NCBI GenBank assembly: GCA_026018925.1
Contig: JAKSZU010000009.1
Location: forward strand, 85,448,139 to 85,512,138
Direction of reading: 5' to 3'
DNA: 64,000 bases
From: Tupaia tana
Taxonomy: Eukaryota > Chordata > Mammalia > Scandentia > Tupaiidae
The first letter of the stretch is position 1, and every line of letters starts with the position of its first letter. This document shows, one piece after another, positions 34,885-47,000 of the stretch. Below the pieces are notes generated by a model, which was not told where the DNA came from, ran no database searches, and was given only the letters and a program-made list of their open reading frames with translations. Both the position numbers and the translations under genes were made by a program.

Positions 34885-35324
34885 AAATACCTGAGGCAGA
34901 AATCCAGAACCACAACTAATAGGACCATTAATGTCCTTCATTTTTATTCCTCCCCTTCCAACACACCACACCTATATCAGTCTCATGGAATGAGTGCCAG
35001 TGGAAGGTAATTTTCATTTGAGTCTTATGAAACCAATTTACTGAAACTGCCTCAAAAGTAGACCCAAGCTACAACAAAACAATAAGTTCAGCCTTAGACC
35101 TTAAAGTCAACTTTAACCATATTGCAAATGAAGGAAGCAGTGTCTATCTTTGGAAAGCGCCTTCCTAGGGGGTTTCACAAACATACTTTGGTTATCTCAA
35201 GATGCCACCTGTGGGCCCTTTGAGCCTATTACAGAATGAGTGCTCAGAGTTAAAAGGAAGCCAGTGACATTTTGTTTCCAATTTAAGGTCACCAAATGGC
35301 CTTCATCATAAATATAACACTTTT
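34885..35324. other. No gene or recognised repeat
   Basis: Mixed-composition DNA between the LTR and the next SINE. I see no open frame or repeat signature. Confidence 0.5.
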
Positions 35325-35590
35325 GGGAGCCAGCAGGTGTCGTAGTGGTTAAGGTACTAGACTCCCATGTGGTTGACTGTGGTTCAAGTTCCAGATCTGG
35401 TGGCTTGAAACACATTGGGACAATGTACATGTGTGCCCAAAATCTCAAGAGGAGAATGGAGGAGAAGATATTGCAGCATGGCCATTTTTCCTGGGGGGTG
35501 ATTTCTCACTTTCTCTCTGTCTCTGTATGTCTTTCTAGTGAGCTGTCTCTCTGGTGAGCATACATGTCCCATAGCAAAACGAAAAAAGAA
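35325..35590 (+). mobile_element. SINE with mixed family A/B head
   Basis: The head 'gggagccagcaggtgtcg' and 'agtggttaaggtactag' are like family B, whereas the body ('agaggagaatggaggagaa', 'ggggggtgatttctcac') and the 'catagcaaaacg' tail are family A. The CT-rich/'gtgagc' 3' segment is partly duplicated (about 35535-35570). It may represent an ancestor or a recombinant of the two families. Confidence 0.8.
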
Positions 35591-35847
35591 GGAAATATGA
35601 TAACTTTTAAATATGGCAGAAGAGATATAAGTTAACTACTGTGAAAGAATTTTCCCAAAGTAGAATACTGCCTTAAATTTCAAGCTGCGTAGTACTGACT
35701 CATTTTATTTTTGATGTTACAACTAATGAGCTAGACTGGGGAAAAAATATGAAATCTAAGCACTCCAACTTCATTGAAAAAGAAATAAATTCCATTTACC
35801 ATTAGGGTCTGAAACTCAATCACACACTCACTTTATATTTTGCATGT

Positions 35848-36076
35848 TTTGAGAGATTTTTGCTATAGGGCATGTGTATTTGCCAGAGACAAAAGTAAGA
35901 AATCACTTTCCCCCAGTGGAAATGACCATGCCACAAAATCTTCTCCATTCTCCTCTTGGGATTTTGGACACACATGCACATATGCCTGGCATGAGTTTCA
36001 AGCCACTGGTTGGAGACTCAAACTGTAGTTGACCACATGGGAGTTCAGTTTCTTAAACTACTTACCACCTGCTTGT
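35848..36076 (-). mobile_element. Old family A-type SINE
   Basis: Minus-strand: 'tttgctatagggcatgtg' at the tail side, 'ttctccattctcctcttgg', 'tgcctggcatgagtttc', 'ccacatgggagttcag' and the head 'acttaccacctgcttg'. The head is of the B kind, like 35325-35590. Confidence 0.8.
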
Positions 36077-36898
36077 ACCTATATTTTATATTTTTATGAT
36101 TCATTAGAAGGATAATTATTTAATAGTAACATCTATACCATTATGTTTTATGGAGACAATCCCTTACTCATCACCTTTACAAAATGTTTTATTTGCCTAT
36201 GCATTCCCACAAAGTATTTTTTTCTTCTTTGTAAAAGCTAAGCAAAAACCTTGATGTAAATCCTGTTTATAATAATTTGGGGTGATTTTCAACATTTGCG
36301 CTGGAATGTAGTTGTAACTCAAATATGCTTTCCTCTAAGGGGATACTATTAATCAGAATATGTTTTCTAATCTTTCCTGGGCACAAACACAAGTATTGTT
36401 GGAGAAGTTGAGCCTGTCAGTTATGTAGGAAGAAAGAGGAAAAAAGGATGGTAGGTTGATACAGTGATATGGAGAGTGAGGGTTGTTGGAATGGGGATAA
36501 AACACATCTCACTCTACCAAAAGGGCTTTTTCAATGATAATTTCTTCACTTTCATATGCACAAGGAGAGAAGCTCCGTAATTGTCTCTAAAGTTCTTGGT
36601 AAAATAATTTTTATACAGAAAGTTTCTTGCATGTATATTACAAAACATCTTGGGAATCTGAAATTGTCAGTGGTTTTAACTAGAGTCTAAAAGGAGCAGG
36701 ACAGTAAAGTTCATTTGATAATATTGGTTCTAGATCGAGGTCATTAGTTAACATCTTATGAAAAGACTATTTATTTTGGAATCCAAGATTCTTGACAATT
36801 GGATTTCAGTTTTTATGAAGAAACCTCTTGCTATTTCTAAACGTGAATTTTCTATTGGAGTCAGCTCTTTCACTTGTGGTCAAAATATGTCATGTTCA
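36077..36898. other. No gene or recognised repeat
   Basis: AT-rich, apparently non-repetitive DNA. No open frame with recognisable content. Confidence 0.5.
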
Positions 36899-37143
36899 GG
36901 GACCAGCAGTTAGCGTAATGGCTATGTTGCTGAACTCCCATATAGCTGATTGTGGTTTGAGTCCCGGACCCCATGACTTAAACTCACGCCGGGCACGTGT
37001 GCGTGTGTGCCCAAGATCCCGAGAAGAGAATGGAGGAGAAGGAATTGCGGCGTGGCCATCCCCCCGGGGGGTGATTTCTCACTTTCTATCTCTCTGTCTC
37101 TTTCTTTCTGTTGAGTGCACGTGCCCTATAGCAAAATCCTCTT
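36899..37143 (+). mobile_element. Family A SINE
   Basis: Begins 'gggaccagcagttagcg', with A box 'tagcgtaatgg', B box 'ggtttgagtcc' (A-type), full body and 'ctatagcaaaatcctc'. Likely target duplication: 'aaaatatgtcatgttca' (36882-36898) versus a diverged 'aaaaaatgccaggttca' (37144-37160). Confidence 0.92.
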
Positions 37144-37384
37144 AAAAAATGCCAGGTTCATTCCTGGCTTCACATTTTTACTTATGCTGTATCCACTCCC
37201 TGACCTGGATTTTTGTTTTCCACCTTACTCTCCATTTACTTACATGTCTTATGACTTTAAGGCTCAGACAACATCATACTTTTTCCAAAAATTGTTTTTC
37301 TTGTATTTGACACTACCTCCAGCTTACTAAGTTGACCTGCTCTCATATCATAATCTATACCATTTATTTATTATTTTTTAAATT

Positions 37385-37556
37385 ATTTTATTTAACTTTA
37401 TTTATTATTTCTTCATTTGTTTATTTAAATTTGACCGGAGAGGGACAGAGAGAGAGAGAGAGAGAGAGAAAGCAAGCTGCCAGGTCCAGGACTCGAACCA
37501 TGGTCAGCCATGTGGGAATCCAGCACCTTTAACCACCATGCCACCCACCGGCCGCA
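37385..37556 (-). mobile_element. Family B SINE
   Basis: Minus-strand: 'tttatttaaatttgaccgg', an (AG)n run, 'aagcaagctgccagg', B-box complement 'gactcgaaccatgg', 'ccatgtgggaatccagc' and the head 'ccacccaccggcc'. Short body, taaa-rich tail. Confidence 0.88.
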
Positions 37557-37984
37557 CTATATTATTTATTTTGTTCTTGCAACTACACTTCTAAGTCGTG
37601 ACTTCTTGCTCACCTCCCAAACACTACAAACTACGTGTCTGATTCAGGCTACATTTGTTTCGTAAAACTACATATTGGTTTTAGAATTCAGCCAATATAT
37701 ATATATATTTTTTTTTTAATTAAGAGATTTTAACATTTAAAAAATCAGTCTTTCTTTCTTTGGAAACCAGATTTGGCAATCCTGGGCTTGCTTTATCAAA
37801 TGGTAGCAACTGGCTGGAACTAAGTAGCAGCTACCCCCATTAGATTGAAAATTTTCCCTCTTCTTGACTTGTTTTATTTATCTATATTGCCTGATTAATT
37901 TCTGTATATTTGAGTTTGCTATTTGTAATCTCAGATCTAGATCAACTGATTGATTTTTTCAACTTTAGCTGATTCCATAGGACT
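37557..37984. other. No gene or recognised repeat
   Basis: AT-rich DNA with a short (AT)n at about 37697-37710. Nothing else recognised. Confidence 0.5.
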
Positions 37985-38935
37985 TTCCCCTTAGCTTTAT
38001 TGAGGTATGATCGACAAAAAATGTATATATGTAAAGCATATAGCATGATGATTTGTTATATGTACATGCTGTGAAATAATTATCACTATCAACCTAAATG
38101 ACATCTGCAACACCTCACATAGTTACCATTTGTTTTTGTTTTTGTTTCTGTGTTGAGAACACTTAAGATCACTCTTAGAATATTTCAAATATACATTATT
38201 ATTAACTATAGTCATTGTGACCTATATTAGATCTCTAGAACTTATTTATCTATAAATGGAAGTTTGTACACTTTGACCTGTTGGTTTATCTCCATTATTC
38301 GCACCCCCACCATTGGTAACTGCTCTGGTTTGAGCATCCCCACCAAAACTTACATTGAAACTTGACACTCAGTGGAGCAGTGTTGGATGATGGTACAAGA
38401 GAGATCTTTGGGGTGTAGGGGCTGATCTCTCATGAATAGATTAATGGTTTCTGTGGAAGAGAGTGAATTCACACTAAATAGCTTTGGCAGAAGTGAGTTA
38501 TTATAGAGCAAGTTGACCATAGGCATGCTTTTCTCTCTTTGCTTGCTTCCATTGGTCTTTCTGCTTTCTGCCTTGGGGTGAAGTATCATGGGAAACTCAA
38601 CAAAACCTAGCAGATGCCAGTGCCATGCCTTTGGACTTTTCAGCCCATAGAATTATGAGCCAAATAACCCTCTTTTTCTAAAAAAAAAATCAATCACCTG
38701 ATTTTAGATATCCTATTATAGCAATGCTAAATGGACAGACAATAACTACCACTCTTTGATTTTATGAGTTTAACATTTTTAGATTTCACATATGAGTTCA
38801 TGCAGTATTTGTCTTTCTGTGTCTGGCTTTTTTAACTTAGCATGATGTCATCCAGCTTCATCAATGTTGTTCCAAATGGCAGGTTTCCCTCCTTTTTTAG
38901 GGTTGAATAATATTCCTCTGTGTGTGTGTGTGTAA
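37985..38935 (-). mobile_element. Ancient L1 (L1M-type) 3'UTR and end of ORF2
   Basis: Minus-strand old L1. 'tagctttattgaggtatg', 'gtgatgatttg'-like and 'cacctcacatagttacc' blocks belong to the L1M 3'UTR, followed beyond an inserted LTR by the ORF2 end ('catccagcttcatcaatg', 'ttgaataatattcc'). It is much more diverged than the young L1s of the window. It is interrupted at 38321-38741. Confidence 0.75.
38321..38741 (+). mobile_element. MLT1-like solitary LTR (ERVL-MaLR)
   Basis: Starts 'tgctctggtttgagcatcc' and ends 'atggacagaca', matching the MaLR pattern: 'aaacttacattgaaac', 'tcatgaatagattaatgg', 'gacttttcagcccatag', 'attatgagccaaataa', 'ctattatagcaatgc'. Near-matching 5-bp flanks (gtaac / ataac) fit an LTR target duplication. 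No coding content. Confidence 0.8.
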
Positions 38936-39612
38936 ATGGTCACTATTACAACAGACATAATAGAAATACAAAGCATCATTAGAGGATACTATGAGCAACT
39001 ATATGTCAACAAACAAGAAACCCTGGATAAGATGGACAAATTCATGGACACATATATTCTACCAAGATTGGATCAGGAAGAGACAGAAACCTGAATAGAT
39101 CAATAACAAGCAATGAGATTGAATCAATAATAAATAGCCTCCCAACAAAGAAAAGCACAGGCCTTGATGCCTTCACTTAATACTAAAAATCTTTTTAAAA
39201 AGAGTTAACTCTCATACTACTCTATTCACAAGATCCCAAAACATGGAAACCTCCCAAATTCATATTATGAAGAATACATCACCCCCATCCACAAAACAGA
39301 CAAGGGCATGACAAAAATGAAACCTATAGACCTATATTTCTGGTGAATATAGATGTAAAAATTCTCAATAAGATATTAGCAAATCATATTTAACAACATA
39401 TAAAAAAAGATTACCATCATGACCAGGTAGCTTTATTACAGGTATGAAAGGGTGATACAGCATATACAAAACCATAAATGTAATATACTATATGATCAAA
39501 CAGAAAGATTAAAACGGTATCATCATATCAATAAATTTAGAAAAAGTATTTGATAAAATAGAATACGCCTTCAGGATTAAGACTCTCATCAAAATCTGCA
39601 TAGAAAGGTCAT
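38936..39612 (+). mobile_element. L1 ORF2 reverse-transcriptase fragment
   Basis: Plus-strand ORF2 from just before the reverse transcriptase (translation resembles [16 protein letters not shown]) to its palm region ([16 protein letters not shown]). Multiple stops. Truncated at both ends: an old L1 abuts on the left and a minus-strand L1 3' end on the right. Confidence 0.82.
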
Positions 39613-41195
39613 TTCTTTTTAAAATTTTATTTATTATTATCATAATCTTGTTTATATTATATTAAACCACATACATCTTTAAAGTGTATTGCATTTCTTG
39701 TTCCAGAAGGAATACCATACATATCAGTCAAGACAAAGACATTACTATCCACATCATCATCAAATAGCTTTTCATCATTTTTCCAGATTATTACTATCTT
39801 TATTCTCATTATGTTTAAAACATCCAATCACTATATATCATTTTGCTTGTAAAAAGAATTTACCCAATATGAAATACTTCTCAGATCAGCCCAGTTGAGA
39901 ATACTAGACATCTTATCATCAACAGGTAATAAACAATTTCTGTGTCCCACTAATGTCATGCCTCTCTATTTATTCTCTTGCTATCCTTCTCTATACTCTT
40001 CCCTTCTCCCACCCCGTTCCACACTGTCTTCAGGATCCCTAACTATTTTGACTGCTTTTATGCCCTCCAATATTTCAATCTCTACCATAAAGTGCAGATA
40101 GTCGGTATATATTAAGTGGATACATACAATATCTTTCTTTCATATCCTGATGCTTCACTCAGCAATAGATCCTCCATATCTGACCACTTTCTATCAAATG
40201 TCAGGGTCTTGTTGTTTTTTCATGGCTGAGAAGTATTCCATAGAGTATATGTGGCACACTTTTTAAATCCATTAATCTTTTTGTGAATATTTTGATTGGT
40301 TCTATGTCTTAGCAATTATGAATAATGCTACAAATAAACATTGACGTGCAAGCGCTTTTCTGACTAAGCATTCTCCTGTCCTTTGGGTAGATATCCAGAA
40401 GTGAGATTCCTGGATTAAATGGTAGTTCTATTTGCAGATCTTTTAGAAACATCTATATTGTTCTCCATAGTGGATGAATCAGTTTACAAAAAAAAATTTG
40501 AGTAGAATGGGGGTTAACTATTCCTTAAAAGTTTTGTAGAATTCAGAAGTGAAGCCATCAGGACCTGGGCTTTTCTTTGTTGGGAGGTTTTTTTTATTAC
40601 TGATTCAATTTCATGGCTTGTCATGGGTCTATTAAGGTTTTCTATAGCCTCCTGATTCAATCTTGGTAATATTTTAAGCATTCAGGAATTTGTCCATTTT
40701 TTTCCATGTTCTTTTGTTTGTCGGCATATAGTCACTCATAGTATCTTCTAATGATGTTTTGTATTTCTATTGTGTCTGTTCTAAAGTTGCCTTTCTCATT
40801 ACATATTTGATTTATCTGGTTTCTTTCTTATCATCTAGCTAATGGTAAGTCATTCTTGTTAGTTTTTTTGAAGAACCAGATTTTGCTTTCCTTTATTTTC
40901 TGTATAGTTCATTTATTTTATATTTCATTTATTTCTGATAAAAAATATTTATTATTTATTTTAATCTGGCATTTTTCCCAATTACCTGAGGCATGATGTG
41001 AGGTTATCTGTTTGCCATCTCTCCATTTTTTCTTATGCACACTAATTGCTATGAATTTCCTTCTTATGAGTGCTTTTGTTATGTCCTATCAATTTTGAAA
41101 ATTTGTGTACACATTAACACTTGTTTGCATAATTGTTTTTTTCAGAATTAATTTCTGTGGTAGTTAAGAAGTTATTCAGAAGTAGGTTGTTGGGA

Positions 41196-41456
41196 GGACC
41201 AGCAGTTAGCATAATGACTATGTAGCTGGACTCCCACATAGTTGACCACAGTTCGAGTCCTGGACCCGGTGGCTTAAACTCACGCCAGGCGCATGTGCGT
41301 GCATGCCCAAGATCCCGAGAGGATAATGGAGGAGAAGGGATTGCGGCATGACCATCCCCCCTGGGGGATGATTTCTCACTTTCTAGCTCTCCGTCTCTGT
41401 CTTTCTGGCGAGCGCACATGCCCTATAGCAAAAACCTCTCCAAAAAAAAAAAAAAA
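41196..41456 (+). mobile_element. Family A SINE
   Basis: Begins 'ggaccagcagttagcataa', B box 'agttcgagtcc', complete body and 'ctatagcaaaaacctc' plus A-run. Flanked by 'taggttgttggga' (41183-41195 and 41458-41470). It landed at the 5' junction of an earlier L1 3'-end insertion. Confidence 0.92.
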
Positions 41457-41470
41457 AATAGGTTGTTGGG

Positions 41471-41697
41471 AAGAGGGTGGGTGAAGGAGTAGAGTCTGAG
41501 GAAGGACATTAAGGAGAAAAATAGAGAGGCAGAGCATTAATAGGACAAAGAAATGGGGAATTGTCTATTGAAGATAACTTTATAGTATTATCAACTGCTC
41601 TGGGAAAAATGTACACATGTTGTAATATTCACTTTGCAAGCTAAATAATGTTATTGAATATATAAAAGAACTTAAAATAAAATAAAGTGAAATAAAA
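41471..41697 (+). mobile_element. L1 3'UTR-only insertion
   Basis: Plus-strand, about 230 bp: 'gagggtgggtgaaggag', 'tatagtattatcaactg', 'gcaagctaaataatg', 'gaatatataaaag' and an A-rich tail. Target duplication 'agaagtaggttgtt' at 41179-41192 and 41698-41711 in the minus-strand host L1. A severely 5'-truncated retrotransposition product. Confidence 0.85.
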
Positions 41698-42705
41698 AGA
41701 AGTAGGTTGTTTAGTTTTCATGTGTTTTTCTATTTTAGAGGGTGTTTCTTGAAATTAATATTGAGTTTAATTTCATCATGGTCAGAGAATATGCTGGATA
41801 TATATTCTATGCCTTTGAATCTGTACAGGCTTCATTTGTGTCCCATCAAATGGACAATCTTTTTAAAGGTTCCATGCTTAAGTGAGAAAGATGTATATTT
41901 TGTGGTTTAGGGTGGAAAGTCTATATATTTCTGTCAAGCCCATTTGATATATAGTATCGTTTAGGTCCGATATCTCTCTGCTTATTTTGTGTTTAGATCA
42001 CTCTAAAGGAGATAATGGGGTGTTGAGGTCCCAAAGAATTACAGTATTGTACCCTCTCTCTCCTTTTAGCTCCAGAAGATTTTCCTTTACATATTTAGGT
42101 GCTCCTTGGTTGGGAGCATAGATATTTATACGTGTTATGTCTTCTTGATGAATTAGCCCTTTTACCACTATATAATGCCCTTCTTTGTCTCTTCTTACAC
42201 TCCTTGTCTTGAAGCCTATTTTGTCTGAATTCAGTATCACAACTCCAATCTGTTTTGAATTTTCACTTGCATGGAATACCTTTTTCCAGCCCTAATTTAC
42301 GTTTAGTCTATGCATGTCTTTATCCATAAGGTGTATTTATTTTAGGCAACCGATAGAGGGTTTCTGTTTTATTATCCATTCATCCAATCTGTGTCTCTTG
42401 ATTGGAGATTTTATTCCATTAACGTTCAATGTTAATATTAATATTTCTGGACATGTTTCCATCATTAAGTGATCCATTTCCTTGGTTGGGTTGTTTTTTC
42501 CTTTTTTTTTTTTTATCCTCTTATAACCTTCCATCTGACTTTTTAGTTTTTCCTGTGTAGCACTTCCTTTAGAACTTTTTGATGAGCTGGTCTGGCATTG
42601 GTAAATTCTTTCAGGTTTTGTTTATCTGAGAATGTTTTCATCCTTTTTTCCCATATGAAGGATAATCTTGCTAGGTATAGTATTCTTGGTTGAAATGTTT
42701 TTTCT

Positions 42706-42895
42706 TTTTTTTTAAGAATTACTATTTTATTTTATTTATTATTATTTTAATTTGCTATAGGGCATGTGCACTCACCAGAAGGGGGGAGAGAGAGAGATAC
42801 AGAAAGTGAGAAAACAAGCATCCAGGTCTAGGACTTGAACCGCAGTTGACCATATGAGAACCCAGCATCTTAAACACCACACCACCTGCTGGCCC
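42706..42895 (-). mobile_element. Family B SINE
   Basis: Minus-strand: T-rich tail side, 'tttgctatagggcatgtg', GA-run, B-box complement 'gacttgaaccgcag', head 'ccacctgctggcccc'. Inserted in L1 ORF1. Confidence 0.86.
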
Positions 42896-43144
42896 CGAAA
42901 TTGTTTTACATTTAATACTTTGACTATATTTCCTCATTATTTTCTTGTCTGCATTGTTTCTGACAAGAAATCTGATGTTGGCCTGATGGGGTAACCTTTG
43001 TAAGTAACTTGACATTTCCCTCTTCAATTTTAGTACCTTGTCTTTGTCTGTGATTATAATGTGCCTTGAAGATGATGTTCTTGGGTTGATTCTATTTGGG
43101 GTCATATATATTTCTTTGGTATGGAAATTTGTTTCCTTTTGTTT

Positions 43145-43238
43145 TTCTTTTTTTTTTTTAATTTTTGCTATAAGGTGGGTGCACTCACCTGAAAGATAGA
43201 GACAGAGAGACAGAAAGCAAGAAATCACCCCCCCCATC
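43145..43238 (-). mobile_element. SINE 3' fragment
   Basis: Only the tail half of a minus-strand family A SINE ('gctataaggtgggtgc', GA-rich run, 'agaaatcacccc'). It stops where a plus-strand L1 begins. Confidence 0.7.
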
Positions 43239-43239
43239 T

Positions 43240-44002
43240 TTCACCATTAACAAAAATCAACTCAAAATGGATCAAAGATCTAAACCTAAGACGTCAAACT
43301 ATAAAGCTATTGTTGGAAAATACTGGGGAAACTCTGGGAGACATTGGGGTAGGCAAATATTTCTTAAATAAGACTCCCAAATAACAGGCGATAATCCCTA
43401 AAATAGACAAGTGGGACTATATAAAACTAAAAGTTTCTGCACAGCAATGGACACAGTAATTAGTGTGAATTGACAACTGTCAGAATGGGAGAATATTTCT
43501 GTAAAATATGCCTCAGATAATGGACTGATAACCAGAATACACAGGGAACTCAAGCAGCTTACAAAAAAAAAAAAAAAAAAAAAAAAAAGACTAACCCAAT
43601 TAAAAGGTGGGGAAATGAGCTGAACAAAAATCTTTCTAAGGAAGACATATGAAAATCCAAAAACCATATGAGGAAATGCTCAACATCCCTCATTATAAGG
43701 GAGATGCAGATTAAAACCACAATGAGATACCACTTAACCCCTGTCAGAATGGCAAAGATTGAAAATATAAAAATTGATAAGTGTTGGTGGGGATATAGTG
43801 AAAGGGGAGCTCTCCTACACTGCTGGTGAGAATGTAAACTAGTAGTTCAGCCACTGTGGAGAACAATATGGAAGTTCCTTAAAGATCTACACATAGAACT
43901 ACCATTTGATACAGGAATCCCACTTCTGGATATCTACCCAAAGGACAGTGGAATGTTCAGTCAGAAAAGCGCTTGCAAATCAATATTTATTGCAGCATTA
44001 TT
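43240..44002 (+). mobile_element. L1 ORF2 C-terminal fragment
   Basis: Plus-strand ORF2 from 'accattaacaaaaatcaac' to 'atttattgcagcatta', including the cysteine-rich region ('aaatgctcaacatccctc', 'gataagtgttggtgggg'). Cut on the right by HAL1-like copy 4. Contains a 28-base A-run near 43561-43588. Broken frames. Confidence 0.85.
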
Positions 44003-47000
44003 TCTTATTTATTATTGTCATAATCTTGTTTATATTACATTGAATCACATATACCTTTACAGTGTATTACATTTATTTTTCCAGAAAGAATATCATGCAT
44101 ATCAGTCAAGACAAAGACATTACTATACACATCATCATCAAATAGCTTTTCATCATTTTTTCCAGATTATAATTATTTTCATTTTTTAAACATTCAGCCA
44201 CTATATGTAAAAAGAATAATTTTGCTTGTAAAAAGAGTTTACCCAACATAAAATACTTCTCAGAACAGTCTAATTGAGAATACTATACATGTTATCAACA
44301 GGTAATAAACCATTCTGTGTTCCACTAATGTCATGCCTTTCTATTTATTCTCTTGTTATCCTTCTCTATACTCTTCCCTTCTCCCACCCCGTTCTACACT
44401 GTCTTCAGCATCCCTAAGTATTTTCACTGCTATGCCCTCCAATATTTCTATCTCTACCATAAAGTGTGGATAGTAGGTATATATTAAGTGGATACATACA
44501 ATATCCTTCTTTCATATCCTGGCTTGCTTCACTCAGCAATAGATCCTCCATATCTGACCACTTTCTATCAAACAAAAAATATTTTAACAAATTGCTGAAC
44601 TAATCAGCAGCTCAAAAGAAAGCTAAATCTATAAATCAGGAAAACAAAGCATAGTAAAAAAATTAGCAATATTTTAGTCAAAAGTCATAAAATTCTATCT
44701 CTCCAGTTCAGTCTCATGTAATTAATTTCTATTTGAATATGCAGTGTTACTGTGCTTCGATCTTTCTGTTTAAATCCTGCATGTTAACATTCAATGTTAT
44801 TATTGATATTTCCGATTTGTTCCTAGCATTAAGTTGGTCATTTCATTGGTTGATTTTTATTTTCTTATTTGTCTGTGTGTCATTAGTTTTCCTTAGCTAA
44901 AGCACTCCCTTCAGAATCTCTTGAAGAGCTGGTCTGCTGTTGGTAAATTTTTTCAGATTTTGTTTATCTGAGAATGTTTTTATCTTTTATTCCCATATGA
45001 ATATGAAGGATAATATTGCCAGGTATAGTATTCTTGGTTCAAATTGTTTTTCACTTAACACTTTCAATATATTTTCCCATTCTTTCCTTGCTCACATTGT
45101 TTACGATGAGATGTCTAATGTTAGACTGATGGGATAACCTGTATAAGTAACCTGATGTTTCTCTCTTTCCAGTCTTAGTATATTATCTTTGTGGATTTGT
45201 TCAATCTGGTTATAATGTTCCTTGGAGAAGATCTTGGGTTGATTCTGTTAGAGGTCCTTTGTATTTCTTCTGTTGGGATATTTGAATGTCTCTCTAGGTT
45301 TGGAAAGTTTTCTTCCAGAATTTTATGGAATAGATGAGCAATACCTTGATAGTTTCTTCACTTTCTGGGTTATCAATTATTTGGATGTTTGGGCACTTTA
45401 TGGTATCTAGTATTTCTCGTATATTATTATCATTTTTTTGGCTATTTTCTCAGTCTTTTTGGTGCTTTTCCTAGGTCAGAGGTTTTGTCTTCAACATCTG
45501 GAATTTTATCTTCTGCGTGGTCTAATCTGCTTTGAATACTTTCGAGGGAGGTTTTGATGTCCTGTATTAGAGCCTTCATCTCTAACAGCTCCATTTGATT
45601 CTTTTTTATGGTATTTCTTTTTGCAGATTGTGGAAGAACTTTCTCACCACCTGGAACTCGTCTCTTTTCTCACACCTTCTGGAGTTCATTTTCTCTCATT
45701 TCTTTCATCTCATTTAATTTTGTCCCTATGAATATTATAAATTAATTAGCAGACATTTCCACTAGTTCCATTGTACTGTCTGTGAATGATAAAGGATTGT
45801 TCTTTTGCCTTGGGAGAAAGATATTTTCTTTGTTTCTCATATTTCTTGTTTCTTTGCGGTGGAATCTGGTCATCTGATGGATTACATGCATCTTCATAAT
45901 TTCTTGGAGTTAATTCTGAGTTTTCTGAGGTGTGTGGGTGGAGTTTATTGGAATCTCTCTGCAGTTCCATTATCCTGATGCTCACCAAGAAATCTGCGCT
46001 TTAGACTTTGGAACTGGATATTTGAAAGACCTCATAGTTTCTAGGGAATAGGTGAAGCTGAACCAAGCTACAGGGTTTCAACTAAGAGTTCAGAGGCATG
46101 TGAGAGGAGAGAAGTCACCTTCTCTCTGCAGCTCTGTTCTTCTCCCTGCTGCTCACTCTGCAGTCTCTCTTTTCTGAATTTTAATTTTTTGGTGGTGAAT
46201 CTACTTTTGGCTAATTGCTTAGAGAAATTTTCTGCAACTGTAAAATCATGTGCTCTCCTTTACTGTAGGGTACTTTTGTGACAAATTCTCTCTTCAACTG
46301 TGTTTTGCAATGTGGTATCCACAGAAAGATTCTGAGTTCAGATTTATCAAAAGAAATTTCTTCCTTCAGGAAGGAGGTTCAGTAAGGGTTGAGGATTTCT
46401 ATGACCCTAAAAGTATTCAGATGCTTGGCTAACGTGCACCTAGGCCTGTCTAGACACACAGTATATGGAGGCTGAACAGCAGAGTGAGAAGTTAAGATAA
46501 AAAAAGGAAAAGAATAAGAAAAACAGGAAAACATAAACTAGGCAAAAGCAACCAAAAAAGAAAAAATAATTTTAAAGGTAAAAATTGAAAACCATGTGGC
46601 ATGCTGACATGCTGCATAAACACAGCAGGACACACCTCAGATTTAAAATTGCTTCTGAAATTAGCAAGAGAAAGGAAAGGCTTGAGGTAAAAACAAGTGT
46701 TTTAAAAAAATCAAAAAAGAAAAAAATGTAAAGAGAGACAGAGAGACAGAGACAGATAGAGGACAGGGGTTGCCCTACCTGTCTGAGAGTTTCTGAGGTC
46801 TGGAAGATGGGGTTGAGAGCAGAGTTTCAGTCACCTTGGTCCCTGAATATGCCAGAACACACCTCAAGTTTAAAATGGCTTCTGTCTGAGAGTTTCTGGG
46901 GTCTCCTGATACAATTATCTTTAAGCTGTGTTTTGTAGAACTCTGGTATTCCACAGAAGTATTTCAGGGACCAGATCAAATGAAAAAGAAGTTGGAAAGG

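Larger units (their letters stand above)
39616..43140 (-). mobile_element. L1 with internal ORF2 deletion
   Basis: Minus-strand L1. A 3' region with an extra distal segment (39616 to about 39790) is followed by the normal 3'UTR, the ORF2 C-terminal end (to 40487), then a jump to the ORF2 reverse-transcriptase N-terminal side (40488-41195), the endonuclease (41700-42480; open pieces 42240-41998 and 42534-42337 with LTLNVNGIKSPIKRH) and ORF1 (42540-43140, truncated). Roughly the middle of ORF2 is missing at 40487/40488. Inserted in it are a short L1 3' end with a SINE (41196-41697) and a SINE at 42706-42895. Confidence 0.83.
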
